From contig CAVJHK010000013.1 of NCBI GenBank assembly GCA_963649295.1, positions 1-47,887 on the forward strand: DNA of 47,887 bases, given 5' to 3'. Positions 8,808-17,002 of the stretch are shown here, piece by piece (within the stretch, counting starts at the first letter, position 1; each line of letters begins with the position of its first letter). The DNA comes from RGIG3528 sp963649295 (lineage in GTDB: Bacteria; Bacillota; Clostridia; Lachnospirales; Lachnospiraceae). The translations under genes were made by a program, and so were the position numbers. The notes under the pieces are model-generated. The model worked only from the letters and a program-made list of their open reading frames with translations. It was not told the origin of the DNA and did no database searches.

Positions 8808-9869
8808 ATGTCAGAAAAAGTATTGATGAAGGGAAACGAAGCCATTGCGGAAGCAGCCATCAAGGCCGGATGCCGTTTTTACTTCGGTTACCCTATCACT
8901 CCTCAGACCGAGGTTGCGGCATATATGTCAAAGCGTATGCCCAAAATCGGCGGAACATTTTTGCAGGCTGAGAGTGAAATTGCGGCAATTAACATGGTAA
9001 TCGGCGTATCGTCGACGGGAAAGAGAGTTATGACATCATCATCTTCACCGGGGGTATCGTTAAAGAGTGAAGGAATTTCGTATCTTGCGGGATGCGATTT
9101 GCCGGCAGTTGTCGTAAACGTACAGCGCGGCGGTCCGGGACTCGGCGGAATTCAGCCCTCACAGTCCGATTATTTTCAGGCAACAAAGGGCGGCAGCCAC
9201 GGTGATTATCACAATATCGTTCTTGCTCCGTCAAGCGTAGAGGAAATGGCACTCCTTACCGCAAAAGGATTCAATCTTGCGGACAAATACCGTATGGTAT
9301 GCATGATTCTTGCCGATGGAACAATGGGGCAGATGATGGAGCCCGTTGCGATAGACAACATTGAAGCGGAAATATATGAAAAGCCCTGGGCTGTCACCGG
9401 AACAAACTGTGAGAGACCTAGAAATATCGTAAATTCACTTTATTTGAAGCCCGAACAGCTTGAGCAGAAGAATTTTGAAAGATTCGAAAAATACAAGACT
9501 GTCGAAGAAAACGAAGTTATGTATGAATCATATATGATGGACGATGCGGATATTTGCATAGTTTCCTTCGGTATCACGGCAAGAGTTTCAAAGAATGCAA
9601 TCAAAGAAGCACGCGCAAAAGGAATCAAGGTCGGAATGATAAGACCGATTACATTGTGGCCGTTCCCGAAGAAACCGATTTTTGACGCCGCACAAAAGTG
9701 CAAGGCATTTATCTCGGTTGAAATGAACATGGGACAGATGATACAGGATGTTGAACTTGCCGAAAAGTGCCTTCGTCCCGTATATCTTTGCAACCGCACG
9801 GGCGGCATGATTCCTTCTCCCGAAGATGTATTAAAGGTAATCGACAAAGTAAACGGAGGTGAAATGTAA
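8808..9869 (+). CDS. vorB: 2-oxoacid:ferredoxin oxidoreductase alpha subunit (VorB type)
   Basis: 353 residues, the typical length of VorB/KorA alpha subunits. Characteristic segments: KGNEAIAEAAIKAGCRFYFG followed by YPITPQTEVA (the pyrimidine-binding domain start), then SSSSPGVSLKSEGISYLAG and VNVQRGGPGLGG, all conserved in the family. The C-terminal part is the domain II region with VGMIRPITLWPFP. The enzyme interconverts a 2-oxo acid plus CoA with acyl-CoA, CO2 and reduced ferredoxin. AAGGAG lies 9 bases ahead of the ATG, and the stop overlaps the next ATG by one base, indicating translational coupling with the beta subunit. Substrate class (branched-chain rather than 2-oxoglutarate) is inferred from the VorB-like sequence and the adjacent branched-chain aminotransferase; residues alone do not settle it. 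Confidence 0.92.
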   Translation: MSEKVLMKGNEAIAEAAIKAGCRFYFGYPITPQTEVAAYMSKRMPKIGGTFLQAESEIAAINMVIGVSSTGKRVMTSSSSPGVSLKSEGISYLAGCDLPAVVVNVQRGGPGLGGIQPSQSDYFQATKGGSHGDYHNIVLAPSSVEEMALLTAKGFNLADKYRMVCMILADGTMGQMMEPVAIDNIEAEIYEKPWAVTGTNCERPRNIVNSLYLKPEQLEQKNFERFEKYKTVEENEVMYESYMMDDADICIVSFGITARVSKNAIKEARAKGIKVGMIRPITLWPFPKKPIFDAAQKCKAFISVEMNMGQMIQDVELAEKCLRPVYLCNRTGGMIPSPEDVLKVIDKVNGGEM

Positions 9870-10621
9870 TGGCAGAATTTCATAAACCAAAGGCGTTAAC
9901 CGATGCACCGCTTCATTATTGTCCGGGATGCACACACGGCATTATTCACCGTCTTGTTGCCGAGGCGATAGACGAACTCGGCATTCAGGGAAGAACAATT
10001 TGCATTGCGTCTGTGGGATGCTCCGTTATGGCATACGATTATTTTGATGTTGACTGTATTCAGGCGGCTCACGGACGTGCTCCGGCAGTTGCAACGGGTG
10101 CCAAGCGTTCGGATCCTTCAAAGATAGTTTTTACTTATCAGGGCGACGGCGACCTTGCATCGATCGGTACCGCAGAGATCGTTCATTCTGCGGCAAGAAG
10201 AGAAAATATTACGGTTATATTTGTAAATAATGCAATCTACGGAATGACCGGCGGCCAGATGGCACCGACAACGCTTCCCGGCATGGTAACACAGACTTCT
10301 CCTTACGGACGTGATGTAAAGACGGTCGGCTATCCCATGAAAATGTGTGAGATGCTTTCAAAGGTTGACGGCGCCGCATACTTAGAAAGAGTTGCCGTAA
10401 ACAACGTAGGAAACGTAAGAAAGGCAAAGGCTGCAATCCTTCATGCTTTCAAAAATCAGGTTGAAGGCAAGGGTTTTTCGCTTATCGAGGTAATTTCTTC
10501 CTGTCCCACAAACTGGGGAAAGAGTCCCGAAAAAGCTCTCGAATTTATTCAAACGGATATGATTCCTTATTATCCGCTCGGAGTATACAAGGACATTTAT
10601 GCGGAAGGAGGTAACAACTGA
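9869..10621 (+). CDS. vorA: 2-oxoacid:ferredoxin oxidoreductase beta subunit (TPP-binding)
   Basis: 250 residues. This subunit carries thiamine diphosphate: the motif starts GDGDLASIGTAEIVHSA and continues to the Asn pair in VIFVNNAIYGMTGGQMAPT, the GDG...NN TPP/Mg signature. Near the N-terminus HYCPGCTHG provides conserved cysteines seen in this family near the cluster-binding site. It forms the catalytic core with the alpha subunit. Start ATG overlaps the vorB stop by one base and GGAGGT lies upstream within the vorB end; its own stop overlaps the next gene's ATG (ATGA). This tight coupling suggests equal subunit synthesis. Confidence 0.92.
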   Translation: MAEFHKPKALTDAPLHYCPGCTHGIIHRLVAEAIDELGIQGRTICIASVGCSVMAYDYFDVDCIQAAHGRAPAVATGAKRSDPSKIVFTYQGDGDLASIGTAEIVHSAARRENITVIFVNNAIYGMTGGQMAPTTLPGMVTQTSPYGRDVKTVGYPMKMCEMLSKVDGAAYLERVAVNNVGNVRKAKAAILHAFKNQVEGKGFSLIEVISSCPTNWGKSPEKALEFIQTDMIPYYPLGVYKDIYAEGGNN

Positions 10622-11154
10622 TGGCAACAACAGCAATGTTATTTGCAGGATTCGGCGGACAGGGAATTTTGTTTGCCGGAAAATTCATGGCATATAAAGG
10701 CTTAATCGAAGAAAAACAGGTTTCATGGCTTCCTTCATACGGTCCCGAAATGAGAGGCGGTACGGCAAATTGCAACGTTATCATATCCGATGAACCGATA
10801 GGCTCTCCCATCGTAAACAAGCCCGATGTTCTTGTCGCAATGAATTTGCCTTCTCTTGAAAAGTTTGAGAATACGGTTGTTCCGGGAGGTAAAATATTTA
10901 TCGATTCAACCCTTATAAATAAAAAGGTTTCCCGTACCGATGTCGAAGTTTTTTATATTCCCGCAACAAAGACGGCAAGCGATATGAACATAAGCTCGCT
11001 TGCAAACATGATAATGACCGGCAAGCTCATAAAGGAAGTTCCGGGCTTTGAAATGGACAGTGTCGACAAGGTGCTCGGAAAAATTATTTCGGCACGTCAT
11101 GCGGATATGCTTGAGTTCAACAAAAAGGCTCTTGAAATCGGTTACAATATGTAA
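10621..11154 (+). CDS. 2-oxoacid:ferredoxin oxidoreductase gamma subunit
   Basis: 177 residues, the standard gamma (POR/KOR C) domain size. The opening FAGFGGQGILFAGKFMAY is the family signature (GxGGQG), followed by SWLPSYGPEMRGGTANCNVI, also strongly conserved. The gamma subunit binds CoA in enzymes of known structure. It begins in an ATGA overlap with the beta subunit and an AAGGAGGT site lies 8 bases upstream. The aminotransferase gene follows 20 bases later, so the complete alpha-beta-gamma-delta enzyme is encoded in one stretch from 8543 to 11154. Confidence 0.92.
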   Translation: MATTAMLFAGFGGQGILFAGKFMAYKGLIEEKQVSWLPSYGPEMRGGTANCNVIISDEPIGSPIVNKPDVLVAMNLPSLEKFENTVVPGGKIFIDSTLINKKVSRTDVEVFYIPATKTASDMNISSLANMIMTGKLIKEVPGFEMDSVDKVLGKIISARHADMLEFNKKALEIGYNM

Positions 11155-11174
11155 AGGAAACGGAGGAAAACAAA

Positions 11175-12251
11175 ATGAATATAAATTTAAAGCTTACAAA
11201 GAATCCGAAGGCTAAGCCCACAGACGAGTCAAAGCTCGGATTCGGTGCGGTATTTTCGGATCATATGCTTATCCGTAAGTGGACTCTTTCAGACGGCTGG
11301 CAGGATCCCGAAATCGTCCCTTATGACAATTTTGTGCTTTCTCCCGCCGCAGCGGTTTTTCATTATGGCGCGGAAATATTTGAAGGACTCAAGGCTTACA
11401 GAACGGCGGACGGAAATGTTCAGCTTTTCCGTCCCATCGAAAACGTACGCAGAATGAATAATTCCGCAGAACGTCTTTGCATGCCCGAGATGCCCGAAGA
11501 TGAAATGCTTGAATGCATAAAGAAGCTTATTTATGTTGAGCAAGACTGGGTTCCTCATTCGGAAGGCACATCCCTTTATATCCGTCCTTTCCTTATCGGC
11601 ACGGATCCGAAGCTTGGTGTTCATACCGTTCACGAGTGCACATTCTGCATTATTTGTTCTCCTTCGGGAAGCTATTATGCGGAAGGTCTTGCGCCAGTAA
11701 AAATTATGATAGAGGATGAAGACGTACGTGCTGTTCGCGGCGGTACGGGATATGCAAAGTGCGGCGGAAATTATGCCGCATCCTACAGAGCCGGTGAAAA
11801 GGCTGCACGCAAAGGCTATTCTCAGGTGCTTTGGCTTGACGGTGTAGAGAGAAAATATATCGAGGAAGTGGGCGCAATGAACGTTATGTTTAAGATTAAC
11901 GGCACCATAGTTACACCCGCACTTCTCGGATCGGTACTCCCGGGAATTACGCGTAAATCATGTATCGAGCTTCTTCGTCAAAAGGGATACAAGGTTGAAG
12001 AAAGAAAGATTTCCGCGGATGAGCTTTTTGAGGCAGCAAAGAACGGAACTCTCGAAGAAGCATGGGGTACGGGTACGGCAGCGGTTGTTTCTCCGATCGG
12101 CGAGCTTATTTTCAAGGATCACGAATACAAAATCAACAATTTTGAAATAGGAAAGACAACTCAGATGCTTTATGACACGCTGACGGATATTCAATGGGGA
12201 AGAACTCCCGACAAGAACAATTGGATTGTTAAGATAGACAGCAATAAGTAA
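11175..12251 (+). CDS. ilvE: Branched-chain amino acid aminotransferase
   Basis: 358 residues, matching class IV (fold type IV) branched-chain aminotransferases of the 350-360 residue group. It transfers the amino group between glutamate and 2-oxoisovalerate, 2-oxoisocaproate or 2-oxo-3-methylvalerate, using PLP. The PLP lysine is Lys227 in ERKYIEEVGAMN, within the family pattern E(R/K)KY(I/V)EE. Other conserved pieces are HYGAEIFEGLKAYR, RMNNSAERL, and LLGSVLPGITRKS near the cofactor phosphate. CGGAGG precedes the ATG by 7 bases. Its place directly behind the oxidoreductase gamma subunit supports a linked path between branched-chain acyl-CoA and branched-chain amino acid; given the T-box the synthetic direction is favoured. 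Confidence 0.95.
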   Translation: MNINLKLTKNPKAKPTDESKLGFGAVFSDHMLIRKWTLSDGWQDPEIVPYDNFVLSPAAAVFHYGAEIFEGLKAYRTADGNVQLFRPIENVRRMNNSAERLCMPEMPEDEMLECIKKLIYVEQDWVPHSEGTSLYIRPFLIGTDPKLGVHTVHECTFCIICSPSGSYYAEGLAPVKIMIEDEDVRAVRGGTGYAKCGGNYAASYRAGEKAARKGYSQVLWLDGVERKYIEEVGAMNVMFKINGTIVTPALLGSVLPGITRKSCIELLRQKGYKVEERKISADELFEAAKNGTLEEAWGTGTAAVVSPIGELIFKDHEYKINNFEIGKTTQMLYDTLTDIQWGRTPDKNNWIVKIDSNK

Positions 12252-12275
12252 TACATTTTCGAAGGGATTAGTGCA

Positions 12276-12827
12276 ATGGATGAAGAACTGAAAGAACTTG
12301 CGGAACGCATAAAGGCTCTTCGGGATGCGTGTGACTACAGCGCGGAATATGTTGCGCGTGAGCTTGGGACAGACACAGAAACATATCTCGGATATGAAGA
12401 GTGCGCCGCAAATGTTCCCATAAGCGTGATATATTCGATGTCAAAGCTTTACAACGTTGACTTTTCCGAAATCATGACGGGTACGAGCGCAAAGCTTCGT
12501 ACCTATCAGGTTGTGAGGAAGGGCGAGGGTCAGAACGCAGACAGATATCCCGGATATAAATTCGAAAATCTTGCGTATCGCTTTACACACAAAATCATGC
12601 AGCCGTTCCTTGTAACGCTCGATCCTTCGGATAAGCCGGCGGATCTTGTGAGCCACAAGGGAGAGGAATTCAATCTGGTTATTTCGGGTAGTGTCGTGGT
12701 CGTCTTTGACGACAAGGAGATTATTTTGAACACAGGCGACAGTATCTATTTTAATCCGACTTATATGCACGGGCAGAAGTGCTACGGTGACAAACCCGCA
12801 ACATTTCTTACCATGATTGCTGAATAG
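12276..12827 (+). CDS. XRE-family regulator with cupin sensor domain (stand-alone)
   Basis: 183 residues: an N-terminal helix-turn-helix (residues ~8-62, IKALRDACDYSAEYVAREL and onward) and a C-terminal cupin (~100-180, SHKGEEFNLVISGSVVV and LNTGDSIYFNPTYMHGQ). It aligns end to end with the first ~195 residues of the fusion protein at 5512: both share the linker (GTSAKLRTYQVVRKG versus GQSARLTSYNVVRAG). Such XRE-cupins bind DNA and sense a small ligand in the cupin barrel. Here it may monitor the acid, acyl-CoA or amino acid of the pathway. Its start has GAAGGGA upstream. The stop lies 28 bases before the preferred start of the following ligase. Confidence 0.88.
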   Translation: MDEELKELAERIKALRDACDYSAEYVARELGTDTETYLGYEECAANVPISVIYSMSKLYNVDFSEIMTGTSAKLRTYQVVRKGEGQNADRYPGYKFENLAYRFTHKIMQPFLVTLDPSDKPADLVSHKGEEFNLVISGSVVVVFDDKEIILNTGDSIYFNPTYMHGQKCYGDKPATFLTMIAE

Positions 12828-12855
12828 CGGGAATAACCATGATTGGAGAATAAAA

Positions 12856-14529
12856 ATGTTAGAAAAATATTTACCCAGAATTACCTTTGATTCTTACGAA
12901 GATTTTAAGAAGAATTATAAAGTAAACGCGCCCGAAGATTTTAACTTCGGCTTTGACATTGTTGACGGATGGGCCAAAGAGAAGCCCGAGCTTAAGTGTC
13001 TTTTGTGGGTGGATGACAACGGCCACGAAAAGAGCTTTACATTCTCGGAAATGTCAAGGCTTTCAAATCAAGCCGCAAATTATTTTAAATCACTCGGACT
13101 CAAAAAAGGTGACGTTGTGCTTCTTATTCTTCGCAGACGCTGGGAATATTGGGTTGCGGCAACCGCGCTTATCAAGCTTGGCGTAATTTTGATTCCGGCA
13201 ACGCTCCAGCTTACCAAAAAGGACATAGTTTACAGATGCAATGCGGCAAACGTAAAAATGATAGTCTGCGTTGATGATGCATATGTTATAGAGCAAACGG
13301 AGCTTGCAAAGAGCGAAATGCCGGGAGTTAAATATTTTGCGCTTGTCGATAACGTAAAGAGAGACGGTTGGATCGACTTTAACGAAGAATTTGTGAAGTG
13401 TTCGGATGAATTCGTGCGACCCACGGGGGCAGAAAAAACAATCGGCACGGATATTATGCAGCTTTATTTTACGTCAGGCACAACCGGAATGCCGAAAATG
13501 GTTACACATAACTATTTTCATCCGCTCGGTCACATTGTAACGGCCTTATACTGGCAGCGGGTAAAGGAAGGACATCTTCATATGAGCGTGTCGGATTCGG
13601 GCTGGGCAAAGTTTGGCTGGGGCAAAATCTACGGACAGTGGATATGCGGAGCAACCGTATTTTGCTACGACATGAAAAAATTTGTCCCCACAAAATTGCT
13701 TCAGATGATGCAGGATTATCGTCTTACAACTTTCTGTGCACCGCCTACCATGTATAGGTTTATGCTTCAGGAGGATGTTAAGTCTTATGACCTTTCGAGC
13801 ATCGAAAACTTTGCGACTGCGGGCGAGCCGTTAAATCCCGAGGTATACAATAAGTGGCTTGAGTTTACGGGCGGCAAAATCCATACCGGTTTTGGTCAGA
13901 GTGAGGGAACGGTTCTTTTTGCCGATTTCCCCTGGTTTGAACCTATTCCGGGCGCCATGGGCAAGCCTTCACCGATTTATGACATACGTCTTATAAATTC
14001 CGAAGGCAAGGAATGTGAAAGCGGTGAAGAAGGCGAAATCACGATTTGCAATGTTAAGAAAAATCCACCCGTCGGACTTTTTGTTGGATATTACAAAAAC
14101 GAAGAACAGACTTTTGCCGCAATGGGAAACGGGGATTACAATTTAAAAGACGTTGCATGGTATGACAATGACGGCTATTACCGTTTTGTGGGACGTCATG
14201 ACGATGTTATAAAGTGTTCAGGTTACAGAATCGGACCCTTTGAGGTTGAAAGTGCATTGATTGAACATCCGGCGGTTGTTGAGTGTGCAATTACGGCGGC
14301 TCCGGATCCCATAAGAGGCCAGGTAGTAAAAGCAACGGTAGTGCTTGCAAAAGGATATAAGCCGTCGGACGAGCTCATAAAAGAACTTCAAAATCATGTA
14401 AAGCATGCGACGGCACCTTACAAGTATCCGAGAATCATAGAATTTGTCGATGAACTTCCCAAAACTCTCGGCGGAAAGATAAAGAGAGCGGAGATCAGGG
14501 CAGAGGATATGAAAAATAAAAAGAATTGA
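12856..14529 (+). CDS. AMP-forming acyl-CoA synthetase (second paralogue)
   Basis: 557 residues from the ATG at 12856, chosen because GGAGA lies 6 bases upstream; an in-frame start at 12817 would add 13 residues overlapping the previous gene and lacks a site. It is an ANL-family acid:CoA ligase closely similar to the C-terminal part of the 5512 fusion: TSGTTGMPKM loop at 206-215, the CAPPTMYRFM and GFGQSEGT motifs, GRHDDVIKCSGYRIGPFE hinge, and catalytic Lys541 in LGGKIKRAE. Like the first ligase it belongs with medium-chain-type acyl-CoA synthetases. Two ligases in one operon suggest two acid substrates or two affinities. The operon ends here with a terminator at 14539-14572. Confidence 0.9.
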   Translation: MLEKYLPRITFDSYEDFKKNYKVNAPEDFNFGFDIVDGWAKEKPELKCLLWVDDNGHEKSFTFSEMSRLSNQAANYFKSLGLKKGDVVLLILRRRWEYWVAATALIKLGVILIPATLQLTKKDIVYRCNAANVKMIVCVDDAYVIEQTELAKSEMPGVKYFALVDNVKRDGWIDFNEEFVKCSDEFVRPTGAEKTIGTDIMQLYFTSGTTGMPKMVTHNYFHPLGHIVTALYWQRVKEGHLHMSVSDSGWAKFGWGKIYGQWICGATVFCYDMKKFVPTKLLQMMQDYRLTTFCAPPTMYRFMLQEDVKSYDLSSIENFATAGEPLNPEVYNKWLEFTGGKIHTGFGQSEGTVLFADFPWFEPIPGAMGKPSPIYDIRLINSEGKECESGEEGEITICNVKKNPPVGLFVGYYKNEEQTFAAMGNGDYNLKDVAWYDNDGYYRFVGRHDDVIKCSGYRIGPFEVESALIEHPAVVECAITAAPDPIRGQVVKATVVLAKGYKPSDELIKELQNHVKHATAPYKYPRIIEFVDELPKTLGGKIKRAEIRAEDMKNKKN

Positions 14530-14538
14530 GTAAATTTT

Positions 14539-14572
14539 AAAGACTTTCGAAATTTATCGGAAGTCTTTTTTT
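14539..14572 (+). terminator. Intrinsic terminator of the T-box/vor operon
   Basis: AGACTTTCGA (14541-14550) pairs with TCGGAAGTCT (14557-14566) with one G-T wobble, extended by two A-T pairs at the base, around a six-base loop AATTTA; a run of seven T follows. It begins about ten bases after the ligase stop. Confidence 0.88.
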
Positions 14573-14633
14573 GGCTGACAGGAGGGCATTTCATAACTTC
14601 GGCTTAAATAAGTCTAAAGAATTTTGTATCCGC

Positions 14634-14662
14634 TTGCCCGGAATTTGTATAAAAGGTACAAT
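14634..14662 (+). promoter_or_regulatory. Sigma-A-like promoter of the DUF342 gene
   Basis: TTGCCC (14634-14639), a 17-base spacer, then TACAAT (14657-14662). A start site near 14669 falls after the in-frame TTG at 14665, which supports the ATG at 14698 as the true translation start. Confidence 0.6.
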
Positions 14663-14697
14663 TATTGGGGAAGTTTAAATTTAAGAGGAGGCAGGAA

Positions 14698-16917
14698 ATG
14701 GCAAAGGAAGACCTCATATTTGACGTTGATCAGATGCAGGAAATTGAGGCGGGGCGCACGGCCGGACTTGATGTGTCTTTTTATGCAAAAAAAGAATTTC
14801 TTGCAATCCAGATGAGAGAAATAAGGCTTGGACTCATGTCGAATATTGACGTGAGTGTTTATGCCGATCCGAGATATGACTGGTTCCAGATGGAAGAAAT
14901 CAGGCTCGGAATGAAAGAGGGACTTGATTTTACGCTTTATTCCGACATAACAATTCCTTATGACAAAATGCGTGTGATAAGAGAAGGACTTTTGTACGGA
15001 ATTAATATTTCAAGGTATAAGTCGCTTGATGCGGGGGTTTTGAGGGAACTTGTAAGAGCGCTAAAAGCAAAGGTTTCGATTACGGAATATGTAAAGGCAG
15101 GCTATGTTGAAGAGCAGCTTACTGAAATTTGCACGGCGCTTGAACATAAAGTAAATATAGAACCGTATTTGTCAATTGACCTTCGCGGTGTTGCGATAAG
15201 GGAAATCCGTCTCGGCCTTGAAGAAGGCATAGACCCAAACGTTTATGCGAGTATAGATTATAACTGGAAGCAAATGCGGGAAATCCGCCTCGGACTTGAA
15301 CACCGGTGCGATGTGACAAAATACTTAAATAACCTTTATTCCTGGCAGCAGATGAGGGAAATCCGCCTCGGGCTTGAAGATGGACTTGATGTGAGCGCAT
15401 ATTCAGGCTTTGTATATGTTGCGTCCGATATGGAAAAAATCAGGCTTGCGTTATTAAGAGGCAATATAAAACATGATTTTACGCCCGAAAATGAAGAAAA
15501 TACCGGAAATCCGAAAAGTACGGAAGATTATGCAAACAAAATAATTACAGATAAACATCCCGACAGCCGTATACATGTATTTGTGAGCAATGACGAAACA
15601 GAAGCGTGTATTGAGATAAAGTGCGGTACGGATGCCGTATTTACTTATGACGAAATCGTGCGTGCACTTAATGCATACGGTGTCAGGCACGGAATTATAA
15701 AAGAAAATATCAAAGATCTGATAAATAAGAAAAAATATAACCGCACGATACTTGTGGCAAAGGGAAAAGCTGACACACGCGGAGAAAACGGAAGATATGA
15801 ATTTTTCTTTGATACGGAGCGGAATTATAAGCCTGTTATATTACCCGACGGAACGTGTGATTATTCTGCGGGTAAATTGTTTGAAACGGTCGGAAATGGG
15901 CAAAAAATAGCGGTTTATCATGCGGCAACCTTCGGTAATGCGGGATATACCGTGACCGGAACAATTATTCCTTCAAATAAGGGAAAAGAAAAAAGCGTGC
16001 TTATGGGACGCGGATTTTCTCTTCTTCCGGACGGGAAAACGTATGTTTCGTGTATGGCGGGAAAGATTGAATTGTTATCCGAAAACCATATAGAAATTAC
16101 AAGAATGTGCATGCTCGATGAAGTGAGTGCGGCGTCGGGAAAAATAGAATTTGAAGGAAGTGTCGTCGTTAACGGAAATGTGGGAAAGGGAAGCGTAATT
16201 CATGCGACCGAAGACATAATCGTAAACGGAATTACGGAAGCCGCGGAAATTGTCGCCAAAGGGAATGTTATTTTAAAGGGCGGCGCGCTCGGAAAAGACG
16301 GAGGAATCATAAAATCGGGTAAAAGCATTACGGGTAATTTTTTTGAATATATGCGTGTGATCGCGGGCGAAAACATAGAGGCAAATTATTCTTTGAATTC
16401 AGATCTTACGGCGGGCGAACTGGTTACTATGCGCGGGAAGACCGGAATGATTGCGGGCGGAACGATAATTTCCAAAAAAGGCGTTATAGTATATGATCTC
16501 GGAAACAGGGCAAAAATTCCGACATATTTGAAGCTCGGCGTAAGCGATGACCTGATTAAAGCGCGGCACAATAGCGAACTCAAAATCAGGGAAGCCGAAA
16601 AACAGCTTAACATACTGAAAAATGCATATAATGATTTTCAAAAAAAATATGCTCCCGAAGTCAGGAATACAATGGAAATGTATTTGAAGCTTGAAAATGC
16701 GATTTATACAAAAGAGCAGGAAAGTGTAAACTTAAAAACAGAGCTCGATATGTATGACACGGAAATCGCGAACAGGATGGGCGCCCGTGTTGTTGTCGGA
16801 GGCGTACTGAACGAGGGCGTGATAATTTCGATCGACAATGTAAAAACTTCCGTGCATGACATAAAGGATGTGACGTTACGGCGTGTACAAAATAAAATTG
16901 AAGCATTTGCAAATTGA
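14698..16917 (+). CDS. DUF342/FapA-type protein with N-terminal 26-residue repeats
   Basis: 739 residues from the ATG at 14698, which has AGGAGG 7 bases upstream; a TTG 33 bases earlier is unlikely because it would precede the predicted mRNA start. Residues ~5-260 hold about ten repeats of 26 residues built on QMREIRLGLExGxDVSxYA. Residues ~330-600 match the DUF342 (FapA) domain: glycine-rich beta-helix-like stretches such as IEFEGSVVVNGNVGKGSVIH and AEIVAKGNVILKGGALGKDG. A coiled coil covers ~635-700. DUF342 proteins are thought to form beta-helical, polymer-like assemblies linked in some bacteria to polarity, flagella or surface functions; none is proven here. The neighbouring HD-GYP response regulator hints at a signalling context. 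The repeats occur in other clostridial proteins but their role is not known to me. Confidence 0.8.
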   Translation: MAKEDLIFDVDQMQEIEAGRTAGLDVSFYAKKEFLAIQMREIRLGLMSNIDVSVYADPRYDWFQMEEIRLGMKEGLDFTLYSDITIPYDKMRVIREGLLYGINISRYKSLDAGVLRELVRALKAKVSITEYVKAGYVEEQLTEICTALEHKVNIEPYLSIDLRGVAIREIRLGLEEGIDPNVYASIDYNWKQMREIRLGLEHRCDVTKYLNNLYSWQQMREIRLGLEDGLDVSAYSGFVYVASDMEKIRLALLRGNIKHDFTPENEENTGNPKSTEDYANKIITDKHPDSRIHVFVSNDETEACIEIKCGTDAVFTYDEIVRALNAYGVRHGIIKENIKDLINKKKYNRTILVAKGKADTRGENGRYEFFFDTERNYKPVILPDGTCDYSAGKLFETVGNGQKIAVYHAATFGNAGYTVTGTIIPSNKGKEKSVLMGRGFSLLPDGKTYVSCMAGKIELLSENHIEITRMCMLDEVSAASGKIEFEGSVVVNGNVGKGSVIHATEDIIVNGITEAAEIVAKGNVILKGGALGKDGGIIKSGKSITGNFFEYMRVIAGENIEANYSLNSDLTAGELVTMRGKTGMIAGGTIISKKGVIVYDLGNRAKIPTYLKLGVSDDLIKARHNSELKIREAEKQLNILKNAYNDFQKKYAPEVRNTMEMYLKLENAIYTKEQESVNLKTELDMYDTEIANRMGARVVVGGVLNEGVIISIDNVKTSVHDIKDVTLRRVQNKIEAFAN

Positions 16918-17002
16918 AAACGGGGCACTTACAAATTGACGTAAAAGGTAGTGCAGGACAGTTTGTTAAAAAAAGGATTCGTAAAAGAAGGGAGTGGGGC
17001 AT

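Noticed and set aside
14665..14697. TTG start for the DUF342 protein
   Set aside because: Lies at or before the predicted transcription start and has no ribosome site, unlike the ATG at 14698.
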